From: Massariosphaeria phaeospora
Lineage: Eukaryota; Ascomycota; Dothideomycetes; Pleosporales
Length of the DNA stretch: 64,000 nucleotides
Reading direction: 5' to 3'
NCBI GenBank assembly: GCA_011032825.1
Contig: JAADJZ010000028.1
Location: 248,001-312,000, forward strand
The translations under genes were made by a program, and so were the position numbers. The notes under the pieces were generated by a model. That model ran no database searches. It was not told where the DNA came from and worked only from the letters and a program-made list of their open reading frames with translations. The first letter of the stretch is position 1; every line of letters starts with the position of its first letter. Of the stretch, positions 10,823 to 22,989 are shown in pieces.

Positions 10823-11907
10823 TCAGTACTCCAACTTCTCGAACCCCTCCGCCACCCCCCGATGAAACGCCTCCAGCGCCGCAGCTTTGCGCTCCGCCGC
10901 TTCGCGCAGGCTGTTTGCTGCCGCGAGGCTTTGGTGTAGCGCGGCGTTGGCGAGACGGGCGTTGGTGAGCTGGGTTTCGAGGGCGGCGATGCGGGACTCG
11001 TATGCGGATTTCTGGAAGTCGAAGTGTGCGGCGGGGTCGGCGGGCAAGATAGGGGGGTTGGAGGCGGTTTGGCTGGCCGGGACGAGCTGTGTTGACGATG
11101 GTGTTGACGAGGATGAGGGGACTAGCATCTGCGACGACCAGTTCCGCGCATCTCCATACATCGGCACAACCGCCTCAGCACACTGCCCCCCACACAACCT
11201 CCTCATCGCAACCCCATTCCTCACACCAAGATCCTCCACACCATCCCAATCCCCCAACGGCGCCCTCCCCGCCACGCACTTAACCGCCCACTCGAACTTC
11301 GGCAGCGCATTCCCCGTCAGCGGAAACGCATCCAGCACGCCCTAGCACAGAAAATACCACTGAATCAGCACCTCCAGCTCCGCGTTATCCTGCAATACGC
11401 TCGCACTCGCATGCCCGGCGCGCAACATCGTGCAGAACGAAAACGGCGCCACGAGCTCGACGTGCCACAGCGCGGATAGCGGCCACATGTCCGGCTGGCG
11501 GTCGCTGACGATGCCGACGCGGGGGGTGGGGGGTGGCCAGATGTGGGCGTAGTAGTTGGTGTGGGGGGAGTGTTTGGCGCGGCCGAGGAAGAGGCGCGTG
11601 GGGAGGACGGTGGAGAAGAATGAGGTTGTGGTATGCGCGAAGGGGAGGAAGGTGTGGGGGGAGAAGTGCAGGGTGGAGGAGGGGGGCAGGGTCGAGAATT
11701 CGGTGGGGAACCAGGTGGTGGCGTAGGCGCGGAGGGCGGCGAGGGAGAGATGCGTGGGGGATTCGTGCGGCGGAGGGGTGGGGAGCTAGAGGGTTGGAGT
11801 TAGTAGGGGAGGACGAGGCGGGATGGATGTAGGACTGTACGGACCTTGCTGGAACTGATACTGACACTGACATCGACCGCTCCTTCTGGGATACTGGCGG
11901 AAGACAT
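10823..11907 (-). CDS. unknown fungal protein with C-terminal coiled coil
   Basis: Three exons (11907-11845, 11785-11399, 11341-10823), all phase 0, give 322 residues. The first intron has a TACTAAC branch site before CTAG. The second, 57 nt (11398-11342), is inferred because the frame would otherwise continue through a single TAG at 11344-11342. The middle exon reads ALRAYATTWFPTEF, then RVGIVSDRQPDMWPLSALWH; the last exon begins GVLDAFPLTGNALPKFEWAV and ends in a coiled coil (SRIAALETQLTNARLANAAL and on). No family recognised. If the 57-nt segment is not an intron, the gene carries a nonsense codon or uses readthrough. Confidence 0.65.
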
Positions 11908-12552
11908 AACCAAGAGCACTAGCTCTTCCAGACGCGTAGTTCTGGTCGACGACCGTTAGCGTGAAAGTCCCCGATGCTCTGGATGCGGAATGCCAGTTGA
12001 GTTGCGTTGAGTGATATCGAGATGGCTTTGCAGGTTCGCGTCGAAATCGGTGTGGGCGACGGGAACGCGGTGGAGTCGACTTGATGAGTCATGCGACGAG
12101 CGGCGCCACCACGTTTTGGCTCTAGGACTGGGTTGGGTGTGCGGCCGGGGTGTTGTGTTGGTTCACTTGTCTGCGGGCTTTCACTCTATGTATGGAGACA
12201 ATCCGATCCGCGTTTCACTGTGAAAAGTGAAAAGGGCGGTTTCTCTGAACATAATAGCTAGACGTGTTTAGTTTGATAGAGAGGGTATACGTTCTTTTGA
12301 CGACTGGTGAGAACGTATCCGGGGGAAGGTTATAATTTGGTGTTTGCTGGATGCCATGAAGCCTCGGATATCTCTTTCTACAGCTCCACTGCCCACAACC
12401 TTTTGAACTGCAGGGTTCTTAGATACCACGAGCCATCCAATTGCCCCTTTCCCCTGCCCTGCCCTGCTTAACTCTTCAACCAGCCATCTTCCTATCCCAG
12501 AAACCACGACTTTTGCCCGGCATCACATCACCCACCCATAATCCGTACCCCT
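11908..12552. other. intergenic, nothing recognised
   Basis: Upstream of the coiled-coil gene and downstream of the DUF3237 gene. Short frames only; no domain or repeat structure seen. Confidence 0.4.
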
Positions 12553-13282
12553 TCACTTCCCCACCACCACCCTACTAACCCTATACTCCACAATCCCTCC
12601 CTCCCCCTCCTCAACCACAAAACGCCCCGCAGCAACAAACACCCCATTCTGCAACTCCTTATACTTCTGACTCCCCGTCTCGAACGAAAACGTCACAAAC
12701 GAATCGCCCCACTCGGTCGTTTTCGCAGCTGGGTCGCCGCCGAGCACGGCTTTGACGCCGGGGGTTACGGCCACGGTGCCGCGGTAGTACATGGCGAGGA
12801 TGGTAGAGTCGGTGGTTCTGGGGGTGGGTTAGTGGGAGTGTGGAGGAGATGGAGAGGGAGAGAAGAGGGAGAGGGAGAGGGAGGCAGCAGGTACATGACT
12901 TGGCTGCGCACATCGAGACGCATGTTCGTGCCGTCGGCGTCGTTGTGGATGTAGTCGTAACCAACGCCGTGGCTATGATGCGGATCGTCAGTTCTAATCA
13001 AATATCTTCGGTATCACGTAGCATAGGCCGTAAGTGGGACGTACAGTTCAGCATCCAGCGCAGGCTCAAAGCCCGGCTCACTCTTCACAGTGCCTGAAAC
13101 CATCGGCTAGGCTACCTATCAGCCACGCCAGCCCGTCTGCACTCAACCAGATTCCGTGATCGATCACTCGAAAAACGTACCACGATGACCAGCGGCGCGC
13201 CATGCTGCGCGCCGACTTCCAGCGGGGCAGTGATGCTCACGCGGACAGTGAACGCAGGTTGTAGGTTTGGAAAGCCGGACAT
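12553..13282 (-). CDS. DUF3237 family protein
   Basis: Four exons (13282-13181, 13106-13045, 12972-12895, 12817-12553) join in phase to 168 residues. The order of blocks is that of DUF3237: an N-terminal strand (FTVRVSITAPLEVGAQHGAP), VSGTVKSEPGFEPAL, the acidic YDYIHNDADGTNMRLDVR block, then YYRGTVAV and TFSFETGSQKYKELQNGVFV. The family is a small beta-barrel of unknown biochemical role found in fungi and bacteria. The start ATG gives MSGFPNLQPAF, a typical N-terminus. Splice sites are GT-AG throughout. Fold family confident, function unknown. Confidence 0.8.
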
Positions 13283-13481
13283 GGTTCTTGTCAGAAGGAA
13301 GATGCACGGAAAGTTATACTGTCAGAGAGCACAATTGAGAGAAGCGGCAATGAAAGTATAAAAACATGAGGTGAGACATCATGCGGATAGGGTAAGCTAC
13401 ATATCCGATTCGGGCTCAAAGCTACCCCGCGAAAGGCCCCACTTCGGCATGAGCTCACCAAGCACGGCTGATTGGACCCTA

Positions 13482-16406
13482 CTAGAACCCACTCAACCTA
13501 CTCCTCAACTTCTTCTTTGCCGGCCGCCCCCCATGCCGTCCGGGTTCTACCTGACTCTGAACGATGAAACCTCCGAGGCTCTGACTGCTCAGAAGTTGAG
13601 TGTGGTTCTCAGCTTGACTACCCATGCCAAGAGTCATTGGCCCGGGTGAGCTGCGAGGAAACAGCGGTAGACTCCTAGCTTGCTCTTTGGCTAGCTCGTC
13701 CTCCCTTTTCTGATTCCTTTCGAAGCGCTGCTTTCTTTTCCTTTCTCGCTCCTTCTCCTGCTCCTTCTCGCGTTTTTGTTGGCTGCTTTCTTCATCCTCG
13801 TCGGATAGCTCGGCTTGAGTCTCGCGCTCCGTGGCTTCCCAGTCGTACGTATTGGGGTCTGAGCCGATCTGCAAATGCGCAAGCACTTGAGTGACTTCAG
13901 GACTTGTGAACGGGGCTACCGGCTTAATGATTTCGAAGTACTTGCCTAGGCGACTTAAAGGGTTTACCACAAGCTGTTGTGAAGTGTCATCAACTAGACC
14001 AGGGTCCACATCTACCGGCGATGATTGTGGTGTTTCATGTGTTCGAAAACGATGACTAGCTAGCATGATCTCTACAGCAATGCGTCGAACGAGGCGTTCC
14101 TTGGCCTGTCGAATTCGTGCGGGTACGTTGGATGGCAGGGAAGCAATCCACTTTTGCAGAACCATGTCGTACATCGAGGAGATAGTCGGCGTCAGATCCC
14201 TTTCGGTCGCTAGATCCAAAACATGGGGAGACACAATCTGTTGCAACATGAAGACATTCGGGGCGTGATGCTCAGCGGATAGAATATCCTGCAAGTTCGA
14301 GGACGCTTCATCGACATCTATCACAGAGATAGCGACTTGGGTGATTTCCATACTGCAGTGGTCAGCATTGCCTTTGTTAGGATCTGGAGCAGGCTTACAG
14401 TGTTCCCATTGGTACATCGGCTTGACTTGAGCCGTTCATGATTCCTCTGAGCTCGTCAAATACAACGACAATATCCCTAACATTTTCGGAAGGGTCCGTC
14501 TGAACTAGGCTATTGTAAAGGACACTGAAGTCGGTTATCCTAGTGCTTTCCAACTCAGCCAGCGGTGAGTGGTGAACGGCTCTCTGTCTTCGATATGGCT
14601 CCTTGACAGCCACCGTAGATGTGTGCTCCAAACCGTCTTCAACGATGAAGTCGTCCCCCACTTCTCGTTCTTCATTGATGAAGTAATCTCGGCGACGAGG
14701 AACATTTCTCCAGGACGTGGGCTCTATGGATGGCAGCAGGTGAGTGTTGCTGGAGGCACAGAGGGTTGTCTGTTGGATGCTGAGATCAGAAAGCATCGCA
14801 GACAACTGGTAAAAGTGAACGTCTTCATCACGATACAAGCGGCCTGGCCCCGCACTGTTATCCTCATCGTTGACATTAAACTGGAGCTTCTCCACATATA
14901 ACTCATTGACTTGTTGGGAGTCTGCCAGCCCGATGCTGCCAAAGTTCAGCAAAAAAGGATCGGGTGCCGAGACAGAGGTCGTTCCAGGATTCGAGTCTTG
15001 GAACTGGAAAATTGTAGCGAGGGTATTAATGCGCGAATGCATAATGATAAAGGTTTCTAATAGTCGTTAGCTTGTATGCACAAGAGATATGTAAGTATAT
15101 TACCTTTGTCAGAGGCCGCGTAAACACACAGTCGAAGGGTTACGTCCTCAAGACCGCGAAAGTGGGTCCAGGACACTGTTGTAGTAGCTCCTGCACTACT
15201 ATCAAGTGATATCAGGTTCTCGCTGGAGCAAGTCACTGCCAAAATGATAAGCCGACTTGACGTCAGTACCAAGAGCTGGTCCTTGTTATTTGGGGTTGCT
15301 TTTACATCCAGAATCCAGTCGCCCGAGCGCGCGGGCACTATCTCAGAGCATCTCAGCTCTGTGGGCGGACTCCTGATGTCCAAAACCTTGACATTCCTAC
15401 GGTTGCACACGAGGATTGTTGTCACATTGCCAATCCACAGAATCCGAGCCCAGCCGTCTTCCCCAGTGAGCTCTGCTTTGAAGTCCGGAGAAGGGTCCCC
15501 CGCAGGCTCTGCCGTCATGATAGAGCCCCGCGCTGTACAGGCAGCCGTGTGTTGTGTTCTTCTATACCCGCTTTCAATGTCCCAGATGCTCCAATTACCA
15601 GCCTGGTCAACGAGGCCAAATTGGCGGTGATAATCCGGATTGAACGATACATCAGCGTGGGGTGTTGCCCCCGTATCCGCAATCGGCGTCTCGAAGATTG
15701 GACAAGGGTCGATCGTAGAAGGCGGGAGCTCGTAGTACTGGGAGGATGGTGCGGGTACGCGGTGCCGGCGACAAGCAGGTTGAAACACGACGGTCCGGGT
15801 CAGCAGTCTGACAGCAAGAAAGGACGTTTCCGCTTCAGCATGGGAGAAGCACAACTGTTGTATCGGTCCTGCCTCCTCATGATGAGCCCAATATCCAGCT
15901 TCGCGTTCTCTGAACGCATATCCTTCAAGGAATACGCTGCGCTCGTTCCCCCAGCCACTTTGTTCGTTCGCAAGTATTACCAAGCGGAGTATATTGCCGC
16001 CCTCCCCGGTTACCGTTGCGCCAACACGCCTCACAACAGTATGCCGCGCATCGTACGGTATCGAGCCGAACGCAAGAAGGTTGTTTTTGGCGGGATCGTG
16101 TACCGCCGAGGTAGCAGTCACAGCAGCGGAGACAAGAGCAGGTTCAGTGAGCTTCTTAGCGGCTGGGGCGATATCTGAGAGGTCCCGAACAACGCCTTTG
16201 ACGGCCTGTTTGCTGCTGTACGCGTCCTGGGTTGATCTGGGCTCCGGGCAGATGGTCGAGGCCGGAAGCGCTGTCCTCCAAGATACTAATACCCGCAGAT
16301 TCTTCCTCGTGGATTCTCTTGCAAAAGCCCATTCGCTGTTCTCCAAGTCGTAAGTCGCGTGTCCAAAGTGACCAAAGTTGAGGTCACTTAGGGACGGTTT
16401 AGCCAT
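13482..16406 (-). CDS. RRN6: RNA polymerase I core factor subunit Rrn6-like
   Basis: Three exons (16406-15104, 15056-14399, 14352-13482) give 943 residues. The start MAKPSLSDLNFGHFGHATYD is the usual N-terminus of fungal RRN6. The first half is beta-propeller-like with repeated Trp/Asp blades (FGLVDQAGNWSIWDIESG, RILWIGNVTTILVCNRRNVK). The second half is helical, followed by a highly charged Glu/Lys/Arg stretch (EKEQEKERERKRKQRFE) and the typical basic end KKKLRSRLSGF. Rrn6 with Rrn7 and Rrn11 forms the core factor that loads RNA polymerase I at the rDNA promoter. The gene lies head to head with SPC25, 359 bp apart. Both introns have good GTAA donors and CTAAC/CTGAC branch sites. The fungal sequence is divergent, so the call rests on architecture plus both ends. 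Confidence 0.85.
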
Positions 16407-16765
16407 TAGGCTCCCAAGGTGGTTCGGAGTGGGTGGTGAAGCTGGGCGACGCGAGCATAATGGAGGTAGTCCGAAGTATGGAAAGAAGAAGAAGACAGGG
16501 CGCAGGTTGGACGAGTGAGAGCGACGGTGAAAGCAAGCGGGGAGCAATTTCTTCGCCGCGACCGCGGAACCTTGCCGCGCTAACCCAATGCGCATGCTCA
16601 CGTGCAGCGCTACGGCCCCACGTTGCCCCGCACTCCGGTGTTTACCAAGCAACCCGTCCAAAACAACGCCCACCCCTCCGATCGACCACCACGTCACATC
16701 TTCGTTGCGCCACGACAACGACCTTGCACCTATCTTCACGTAGAATCGCACCCTCGGCCGCCGCC
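16407..16765. promoter_or_regulatory. bidirectional promoter RRN6 / SPC25
   Basis: A 359-bp GC-rich interval between divergent start codons, with no obvious TATA box. Two housekeeping genes share it. Confidence 0.55.
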
Positions 16766-17582
16766 ATGACTACCTTCGAGCCGTCCCTCAGCACCAGCAT
16801 GCGCGCCCCCTCGCACGATACACCCAGCATGGCGGACCAGCTGCCCTCGATCAACTTCGGCTTCGAAGACCTGCGCAGCCGCATGAACCAGTTCACCGCG
16901 CGCTTCGACGACTTCGTCGAGAAGGGCCGCAAGAAGGTGCTCGAAGAGCGCAACAACTTCCGCGCGAACGTCGGCGAGATCCAAGGTAGCCAACCCCTCT
17001 GCGCCGCAGCAAGTAACCGTGCTAACGTACTCTCCAGAGGACCAGCGCATGAAAAAACGCGACATCGAAATCCTCTCCCTAAAGCAAACCCAGCACTCCT
17101 CCACCGTCGCCAAAGAAGCCGCCGAAACGCGCGAAATGCACGCCGCCATCACCACACTCACCACGCAGCGCGACGAGCGCCTCGCGCACCGCGACACGCT
17201 ACGCGCGCAGATCGCCGAGCTGCAGAAAGCCATCGCCGCGCGCCGCGACGCCCAGCTCAAGCACAAGCGCTACATCGACGGCCAGTCGCGCTACAACGAG
17301 CCCGAGCTGGAGTTCTGGGAGAGCTATCTGGGGCTGCGCATCGAAGGCCTGGGCAAGGAGGACCTGCTCAAGTTTGTGTATACCAGTGTGTGTGAGAGGG
17401 AGTGGGAGCGCGAGGCGTGGTTTGAGTTGGATACGAGTGAGCGCGAGTACAAGGTTGGGGAGCTGTGGCCGAAGGTTGAGCGCGAGGAGGTGGATCGGGT
17501 GCTGGAGCGGTTGAATGAGACGAGGGATCTTGCAGCCTTCCTGAAGGGTATGCGGGACCTGTTCGTGGAAGCTCTGAAATGA
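16766..17582 (+). CDS. SPC25: kinetochore protein Spc25
   Basis: Two exons (16766-16985, 17038-17582) give 254 residues. After a short lead, LPSINFGFEDLRSRMNQFTA opens the family region, followed by a long coiled coil (about residues 45-165) and the compact C-terminal RWD-like domain (ELEFWESYLGLRIEGLG, LKFVYTSVCEREWEREAWFE, FLKGMRDLFVEALK). Spc25 pairs with Spc24 in the Ndc80 complex and docks it to the inner kinetochore. Length and domain order match the family. The ATG sits in a strong GCCGCCATG context. The intron is 52 nt with a GCTAAC branch. Confidence 0.93.
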
Positions 17583-17796
17583 TTGGCCGCGGTCCACAGG
17601 CGAAAGTGGTGTTAGAGTCTATAGTTTCTGTCTAGCGGCTTCCTTGTTCAACAGATCACCATAGTATATCTCAACCCAGTCCATCCTCCGATCCATGCAC
17701 AATATCGCAGCAACAAAGCCGAAGAACCCAGTGGCCATGACTTCAACCCCGTAGTATCCGCCAGCCCCCACAACACACAGCTCAGCTCAGCTCGCC

Positions 17797-20139
17797 TCAA
17801 CGCACCATCGCCTTGCTCATCTCCCTCGCCTCCAACCTCTCCTCGCACTCCCTCATCCACTTCCTCTCCGCCTCGCTCGTGCGCTTTTTCCTAAAATATG
17901 CAAGTAACCCATAGTTCGGCAGAAAAAAACAGCATCGTTGACATCACATCGTCACGCAAGCAAAACTTACTTCTTCTTGGTCTTGTAGTAGTCCGACGCG
18001 TACTCGGTCAGCCAGTCCATGTCGATGGTCGTGAGATCGCGGATGTAGATCTTGCCGCGCGTCTCGAGGATCTCGTGGTAGATGACCCAGTCGGCTTTGC
18101 GGTGCTGCGGGGAGGGGGGCGTGTTAGTAGAGTGGGTGGGAGGAGATGGATGGGGAAGGCGTACAAAGAACACAGAGCTCGGATGCGCCCACAACGTCGT
18201 CTTGCCATTCACAGTCTGGAACGAGCCATCAGGCTTCATGCGCGCAGCCTGAGCGAAGAACCCCGTCGTCAGACAGCGACGCACGCGCTCCGACAGCTCC
18301 AAGCCGCCGGCCTTGAGCACGTCCGAGGCATGCAGCGGGTGCTCGGTTACGCCGAAGCGCTCTAGATAGTGTTTTAGCTGTTTGCGCACGCTGTGGGCTT
18401 TGGTCATGGATTTGAAGTTCAGCAGGTTGTCGTGGCACCACTGGGCCTGCAGCTTGTTGCGCACGAAGGCCTCGTACACGTTGTACAGGGTGATGTGGTC
18501 GCCCTCGGTCACGGCGAAGGTGCGCTTCTTCTTGTCGGCGGCTTTGGTGTTGCCGTCGTGCGAGATGAAGGCCGTGCCTTGGAGCGTCGTCATCGCGGCG
18601 ATGGTTAGCAGTTCCGAGAGGCAGTTGAAGGTTGGGGCGTTGAGGAGGGCTTTTGCGAGCATGGGCTCGAGGGGTAGTTCCGCCATGCGGGTTCCGAGCG
18701 GCTTGGTGAGACGGCCATATGTGTCTACGGCGCCGAGGCTGGCGAGCAGGTCGAAGGCACGGATGACGAACTGTGAGGGCGGATTGGACAGATAGTCGAA
18801 GCGGATTATGTTCTGTATTCCCAAATTCATCAATTGGAGAATGACGGGGGCAAGGTTACTGCGCTGTATCTCAGGGAACGTGGCATCCTCGAGGGTGTCG
18901 AAGGCTCCCTCGGGATAAAGACGGAAGCATTTGCCAGGTCGTGTTCGGCCGGCGCGGCCTGCGCGTTGAGTTGCGGACGCTTTTGAGACGGGAACGACGT
19001 TGAGGCGCTCGATGCCGACAACGGGATCGTAGGCGCGAAGCTTGACGTAGCCGCAGTCAATCACGTAGACGATGCCGTCGATAGTTACTGAGGCTTCGGC
19101 GATGTTGGTTGAAACGATGACCTTCCTCGTGTTCTCAGCAGCGCGCTGGAAGACATGCATCTGTTGCTCAGATGGGAGACCAGCATAGAGCGGTAACAGT
19201 TGGATCGTTTCCTTGGTAGCATCGAGTTCGGCGACACGGTCTGCTATCATGTCGATGGCGTCGTCGATTTCATCGCGTCCGGTCAAGAATATCAAGATGT
19301 CGCCTTGTGCTTCGCTCTTGTGGATCTCCATGACTACGTCGACGGCTGCTTCAACGTAATTCGAGGCCGGTTCGATCAAATTCTGTATCTCTACAGGATG
19401 GACGCGGCCCTCGATACTGACGATTCGACCATATTCCTCATTTGGCTTGCTCTCGCCAACTTCATCCTTATCGGGCGTAAAAAAGTCCAGGAACTTCTCC
19501 GCGTCGAGAGTAGCACTCGAAATTACGACGCGCAAGTCTGGGCGTACTTTCAGAACTTTCTTCAACACGCTGAGAAGGATGTCGGAACTCAGCGATCTCT
19601 CGTGAGCTTCGTCGACCATGATCACGGAGTAACGCTTTAGCAGCGGATCCACGAGCATCTCCCGCAAGAGAAGGCCGTCGGTGAGAAACTTGATCTTGGT
19701 TTTGGCAGAGGTGACATCCTCAAATCGAATGGAGTAGCCGACTTCCTGGCCGACCTGGCATTGCATTTCCTCGGCCACGCGCGCGGCAACACTGGTGGCA
19801 GCAATTCTGCGGGGCTGTTCAGACGATAGCATACTTTCTTCTAGGTCATAATATCATCAAATTTACCTGTGTCACCGCGATCTGCTGCCCGTTTGAAGTC
19901 CATCCCGCGTTGTATAAGTACTGCGGAATCTGCGTTGTCTTTCCACTGCCTGGATGATGTTAGTATGGACATTATATTCCTTTTTAGGGCCGCTCACCAG
20001 TTTCTCCTACAATGATCGTCACCGTATAGGTCTCTATGGTGTACAAGAGGGCGTCCTTGAGCTGCGCAATGGGAAGAAGCGCTGGTGGTGTATACAGATC
20101 CGCGATCAAAGGCACCGAGAATTCGTCCTCTTCGGCCAT
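17797..20139 (-). CDS. DEAH-box RNA helicase, DHX35-like
   Basis: Five exons (20139-19998, 19949-19867, 19814-18165, 18104-17971, 17890-17797) give 700 residues, near the 703 of human DHX35. Motifs in order: GETGSGKTT (Walker A, split by intron 1), [49 protein letters not shown] and QRAGRAGR, followed by the winged-helix, ratchet and OB-fold regions common to DEAH splicing-type helicases. SVFF and [14 protein letters not shown] blocks (here [15 protein letters not shown]) sit near the C-terminus. DHX35 is associated with the spliceosome; its exact role is unclear. The last exon is easy to miss: the TAA after KTKKK is part of a GTAAGT donor, and 31 charged residues follow. Confidence 0.92.
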
Positions 20140-20658
20140 GATGAGGGATGATGGCAGGTTGGTGGTGTTGTGGGAGGACTTTCTGAAGGTTGAACTTGAA
20201 GGTGGTCCGAAAGAACGCTAGCCCAAACGGAGAATTTGGCTCCGCTAGCCATTCTGGACTTAGTGTGGCGAATGTACCTGAATTTCTACCGCACGCACTC
20301 GTCGCGCGCATGCAGTGTTTTGTCCATCACATATCTGCATGCATATTGAATCTCCAGTCGAGCGGCTAATTCTTACCCCTCGTCTGGATCGTGGGGCGTT
20401 TGCGGGGCTCGTACGGAAACGGGACCTCTGGAACTAAAGCGGTAAATCAGCGAGCCTCTAGAACGATTGTGCTGACGTAGCAATATAACTCTACAAAGCT
20501 ACAAGTCTATATACAGTATCAACTCGATACTTCAAGATATAAGAGAAGATCTACGTTACAGGTAGTCTTCTACGACCTATTAAAGAGCTTGGTTAAGCCT
20601 AGGACCCCTGAGACGATAACAACGACGACGGCGGCCTATCTCAAGTGTATCAATCACC
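20140..20658. other. divergent upstream region (helicase / GNAT gene)
   Basis: Fairly AT-rich with several TATA-like stretches (near 20509 and 20538). No gene supported; the 105-codon frame over the helicase start is a shadow. Confidence 0.4.
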
Positions 20659-21396
20659 ATGCAAGCTGCTACATCAAAGCCAACTCTCCGGCTCGCACAG
20701 TCATCAGATCTTTCGGCCATCGCTAGCTGTTGGTATTACGCATTCTTCCATGACGACGTAATCGGCGATTTCATGCATCCTCATCGAGACCAGCACCCCC
20801 ATGATGTGTACTGGTTTCATTATCGAGGCATCCGAGAACGGTTCTGGGACTGGAGACATCAATTCATTGTCGCAGTCGTTACTGAGGATGGAAAAGAGAA
20901 GGTTGTTGGTGCTGCAGACTGGAGGAGGATTGGGGAAGGAGGGCGTATGAGAGAGTTGGCGTGGCTAGACCCGCGTAGGTTTCCCAACGGCGCTTTTGAG
21001 CTTGATGAGGCCTTCTTTATACTAATTTGAGTAGGTAATCTCCTTCGACCCATCGTTTCCTTCCGTAACCGCCTCTCCCTGAGGCTGATTCCAAACCGAG
21101 CCGCGGATCCCGAGAACGTGTCGTTTCTAGACTCCCATTCCGACCGGTACTGGACTGGCGAGCATGCCGAATGTTGGGACTTGCACGTCTGTGGTGTGGA
21201 CCCAGATCACCAAGGAAAGGGTATCGGCAAGATGCTCATCAGTTGGGAAACTGGAATGGCGGATCAAGAGGGCGTGAGTGCCAGCGTGCTTTGCGGAATG
21301 GAAAATCGCGGATTCTATAGGAAAAGTGGCTTCACAGAAGAAATACTTAAAGGGGATGGTGGTGGAATTGTCTTGTTCAGGAGTGCAAAGACCTAG
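20659..21396 (+). CDS. GNAT family N-acetyltransferase
   Basis: Two exons (20659-20974, 21035-21396) join as D-P-R-N and give 225 residues. The acetyl-CoA loop is LHVCGVDPDHQGKGIGKMLI (Q/R-x-x-G-x-G/A motif as QGKGIG), followed by NRGFYRKSGFTEE, the usual fourth GNAT strand. The N-terminal half (RLAQSSDLSAIASCWYYAF, VVGAADWRRIGEGG) matches the fungal GNAT type acting on small molecules or proteins; substrate unknown. The intron has GTAGGT as donor and ends GAGTAG. Confidence 0.88.
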
Positions 21397-21684
21397 GATG
21401 AATTGTGCCATGCTTTGTCGCTAGGCTTGGATGGGTTGGCACCTTTCTGACTGCAAAGTATGATTGTCGAAAGGCTCGTGAGACTTCGTTTGCTGAACCC
21501 AGTTTCCTCAAGTTCAGGATTTGCCCGACAAGCCGTTTGCTAAGACCATCCGTATGCTATTGTCATGCGGCAAAATACCTATGTTAACGCAAACCTGTAG
21601 CCTACTTAAAGCTACCATCGAAGTACTGGGCCTCATCCAGATTCTTTTCGAACCAGTCCCACTCAACGCCTTCTGTTGCCTACC

Positions 21685-22758
21685 ATGGTTAGCGCAAAGA
21701 AGACTTGGCTTGACCTTTTCCCCCAGTATCCCGTCTTGAAATCTCTCGCTCCATGCCTAACTACGAAGGAGTTGTACAATTTGGGACGAACTTGTCGGAC
21801 TCTCCACGCTGCTATCCTGGAGGATAGAACAGAAAAAGGCCTGTTCAATGACACACGCTGTGATGGTGTGGGACTGATAATCCGCAATATCTTTCATAAA
21901 CTGCCGAATGACGGCGATTATGACACCGTTATCGGATGCGAAGCTAATGATCCCTCGGCCGAGAAGAGACAATGCGAAAGATGCTGGGCTATGTGTTGCA
22001 ATGAATGCCGCGTTCACGCTGTGTTTCAGAATATCTACAATGTCAAAAAGGGTTGGTACGCTGGTTATGCGTTCCTCAATGCCAAGCCTCGTCATATTGA
22101 TCCCCCTGAAACCGCAGTCGTGAGCGATTTGTGGGAGCTAGAAGACACCGAGAACAAGAGTCACAACGATTTGGACTACGGTTCTGGACACGTTGGCAGT
22201 ATCGATGCTCCATTACCTGAGGTCGCAAATGCATCCCCCGCGGTGCCGATTGATACGATTCTGAATCTCAATCTAGGTTGTCAAAGTATGTTCAGGTGGC
22301 GTCATGAAAAAATACTCAAGCCCGTTACTCTCGTCGCCGAGGCTCGGAAGCGCTTCTGGTGTTCCGACTGCTACGCTGCTATGAAGGACCATGAACTTTG
22401 CAAGTGTACACTTGCTAGCCGGTTTGTCGATCGCTGGATTTGCTTGAGATGTCATCTCGATGACTGGATTACCGACAACGACTATGCCCACGAACGTGGT
22501 ATAACTAAGCCCGGCGAACTTCTTCCACGCATTAAGCAGATACGTCGCCGCGGTGGTATTCGTGCTCCAGAGTGGGAAAGATATGGGAGAGAGGAGACTC
22601 GCGCTAAACCTGGCTCTTGCTCATGTGGGAAGGAGCTGGATGATGAGGAAACTGGCGACAGAGACACGTTTGGAGTAACGTGCAATTGGTGCAACGGCAT
22701 TGTGCTAGATTTCTATGACCTTTATAACGATAAGGGCGATGTCGATGTTGCATTCTAG
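21685..22758 (+). CDS. F-box-like cysteine-rich fungal protein (paralogue 1)
   Basis: A single-exon frame; the first ATG is at 21685, giving 357 residues. The N-terminus (FPQYPVLKSLAPCLTTKELY, LGRTCRTLH) looks like an F-box. After CDGVGLIIR come several Cys pairs: CERCWAMCCNECRVH, FWCSDC, CKCTLASRFVDRWICLRCHL, SCSCGKELDD and VTCNWCNG, which suggest structural zinc sites. Such proteins are common in plant-associated fungi and have no known function; a role in ubiquitin ligase recruitment is inference. A relative with the same order of blocks is encoded at 27932-28963 on the other strand. Confidence 0.75.
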   Translation: MVSAKKTWLDLFPQYPVLKSLAPCLTTKELYNLGRTCRTLHAAILEDRTEKGLFNDTRCDGVGLIIRNIFHKLPNDGDYDTVIGCEANDPSAEKRQCERCWAMCCNECRVHAVFQNIYNVKKGWYAGYAFLNAKPRHIDPPETAVVSDLWELEDTENKSHNDLDYGSGHVGSIDAPLPEVANASPAVPIDTILNLNLGCQSMFRWRHEKILKPVTLVAEARKRFWCSDCYAAMKDHELCKCTLASRFVDRWICLRCHLDDWITDNDYAHERGITKPGELLPRIKQIRRRGGIRAPEWERYGREETRAKPGSCSCGKELDDEETGDRDTFGVTCNWCNGIVLDFYDLYNDKGDVDVAF

Positions 22759-22989
22759 TTTGATAGAAATATACTTCGAGAATTATCTGAACTATTCTAG
22801 AAGCTAACTCCAGCCAAGGCCCTCCTCTAGATTTGGGACAGTCAGGGCACTGGACTGACTTCTGATCTTCCGAGCTTACAGTCTTCACCGAACATCAAAG
22901 TCCTAGACTCAATAATCACACATCGCTCTTTTTCTTACATCTTGGTGGAGGGGAAAAATTACCAGGCAGGTGAATTTAGGGGGGCAGAG

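Noticed and set aside
11385..11873. 162-codon minus-strand Pro/His/Arg-rich frame
   Set aside because: Wrong frame of the coiled-coil gene's second exon and first intron; the correct frame reads as normal protein.
15549..16178. 209-codon plus-strand frame inside RRN6
   Set aside because: Antisense to a well-supported RRN6 exon.
17967..17971. TAA directly after KTKKK as the end of the helicase
   Set aside because: The TAA overlaps a perfect GTAAGT donor, and an in-phase exon of charged residues follows a clean TTTTAG acceptor at 17891, so the gene extends to 17797.
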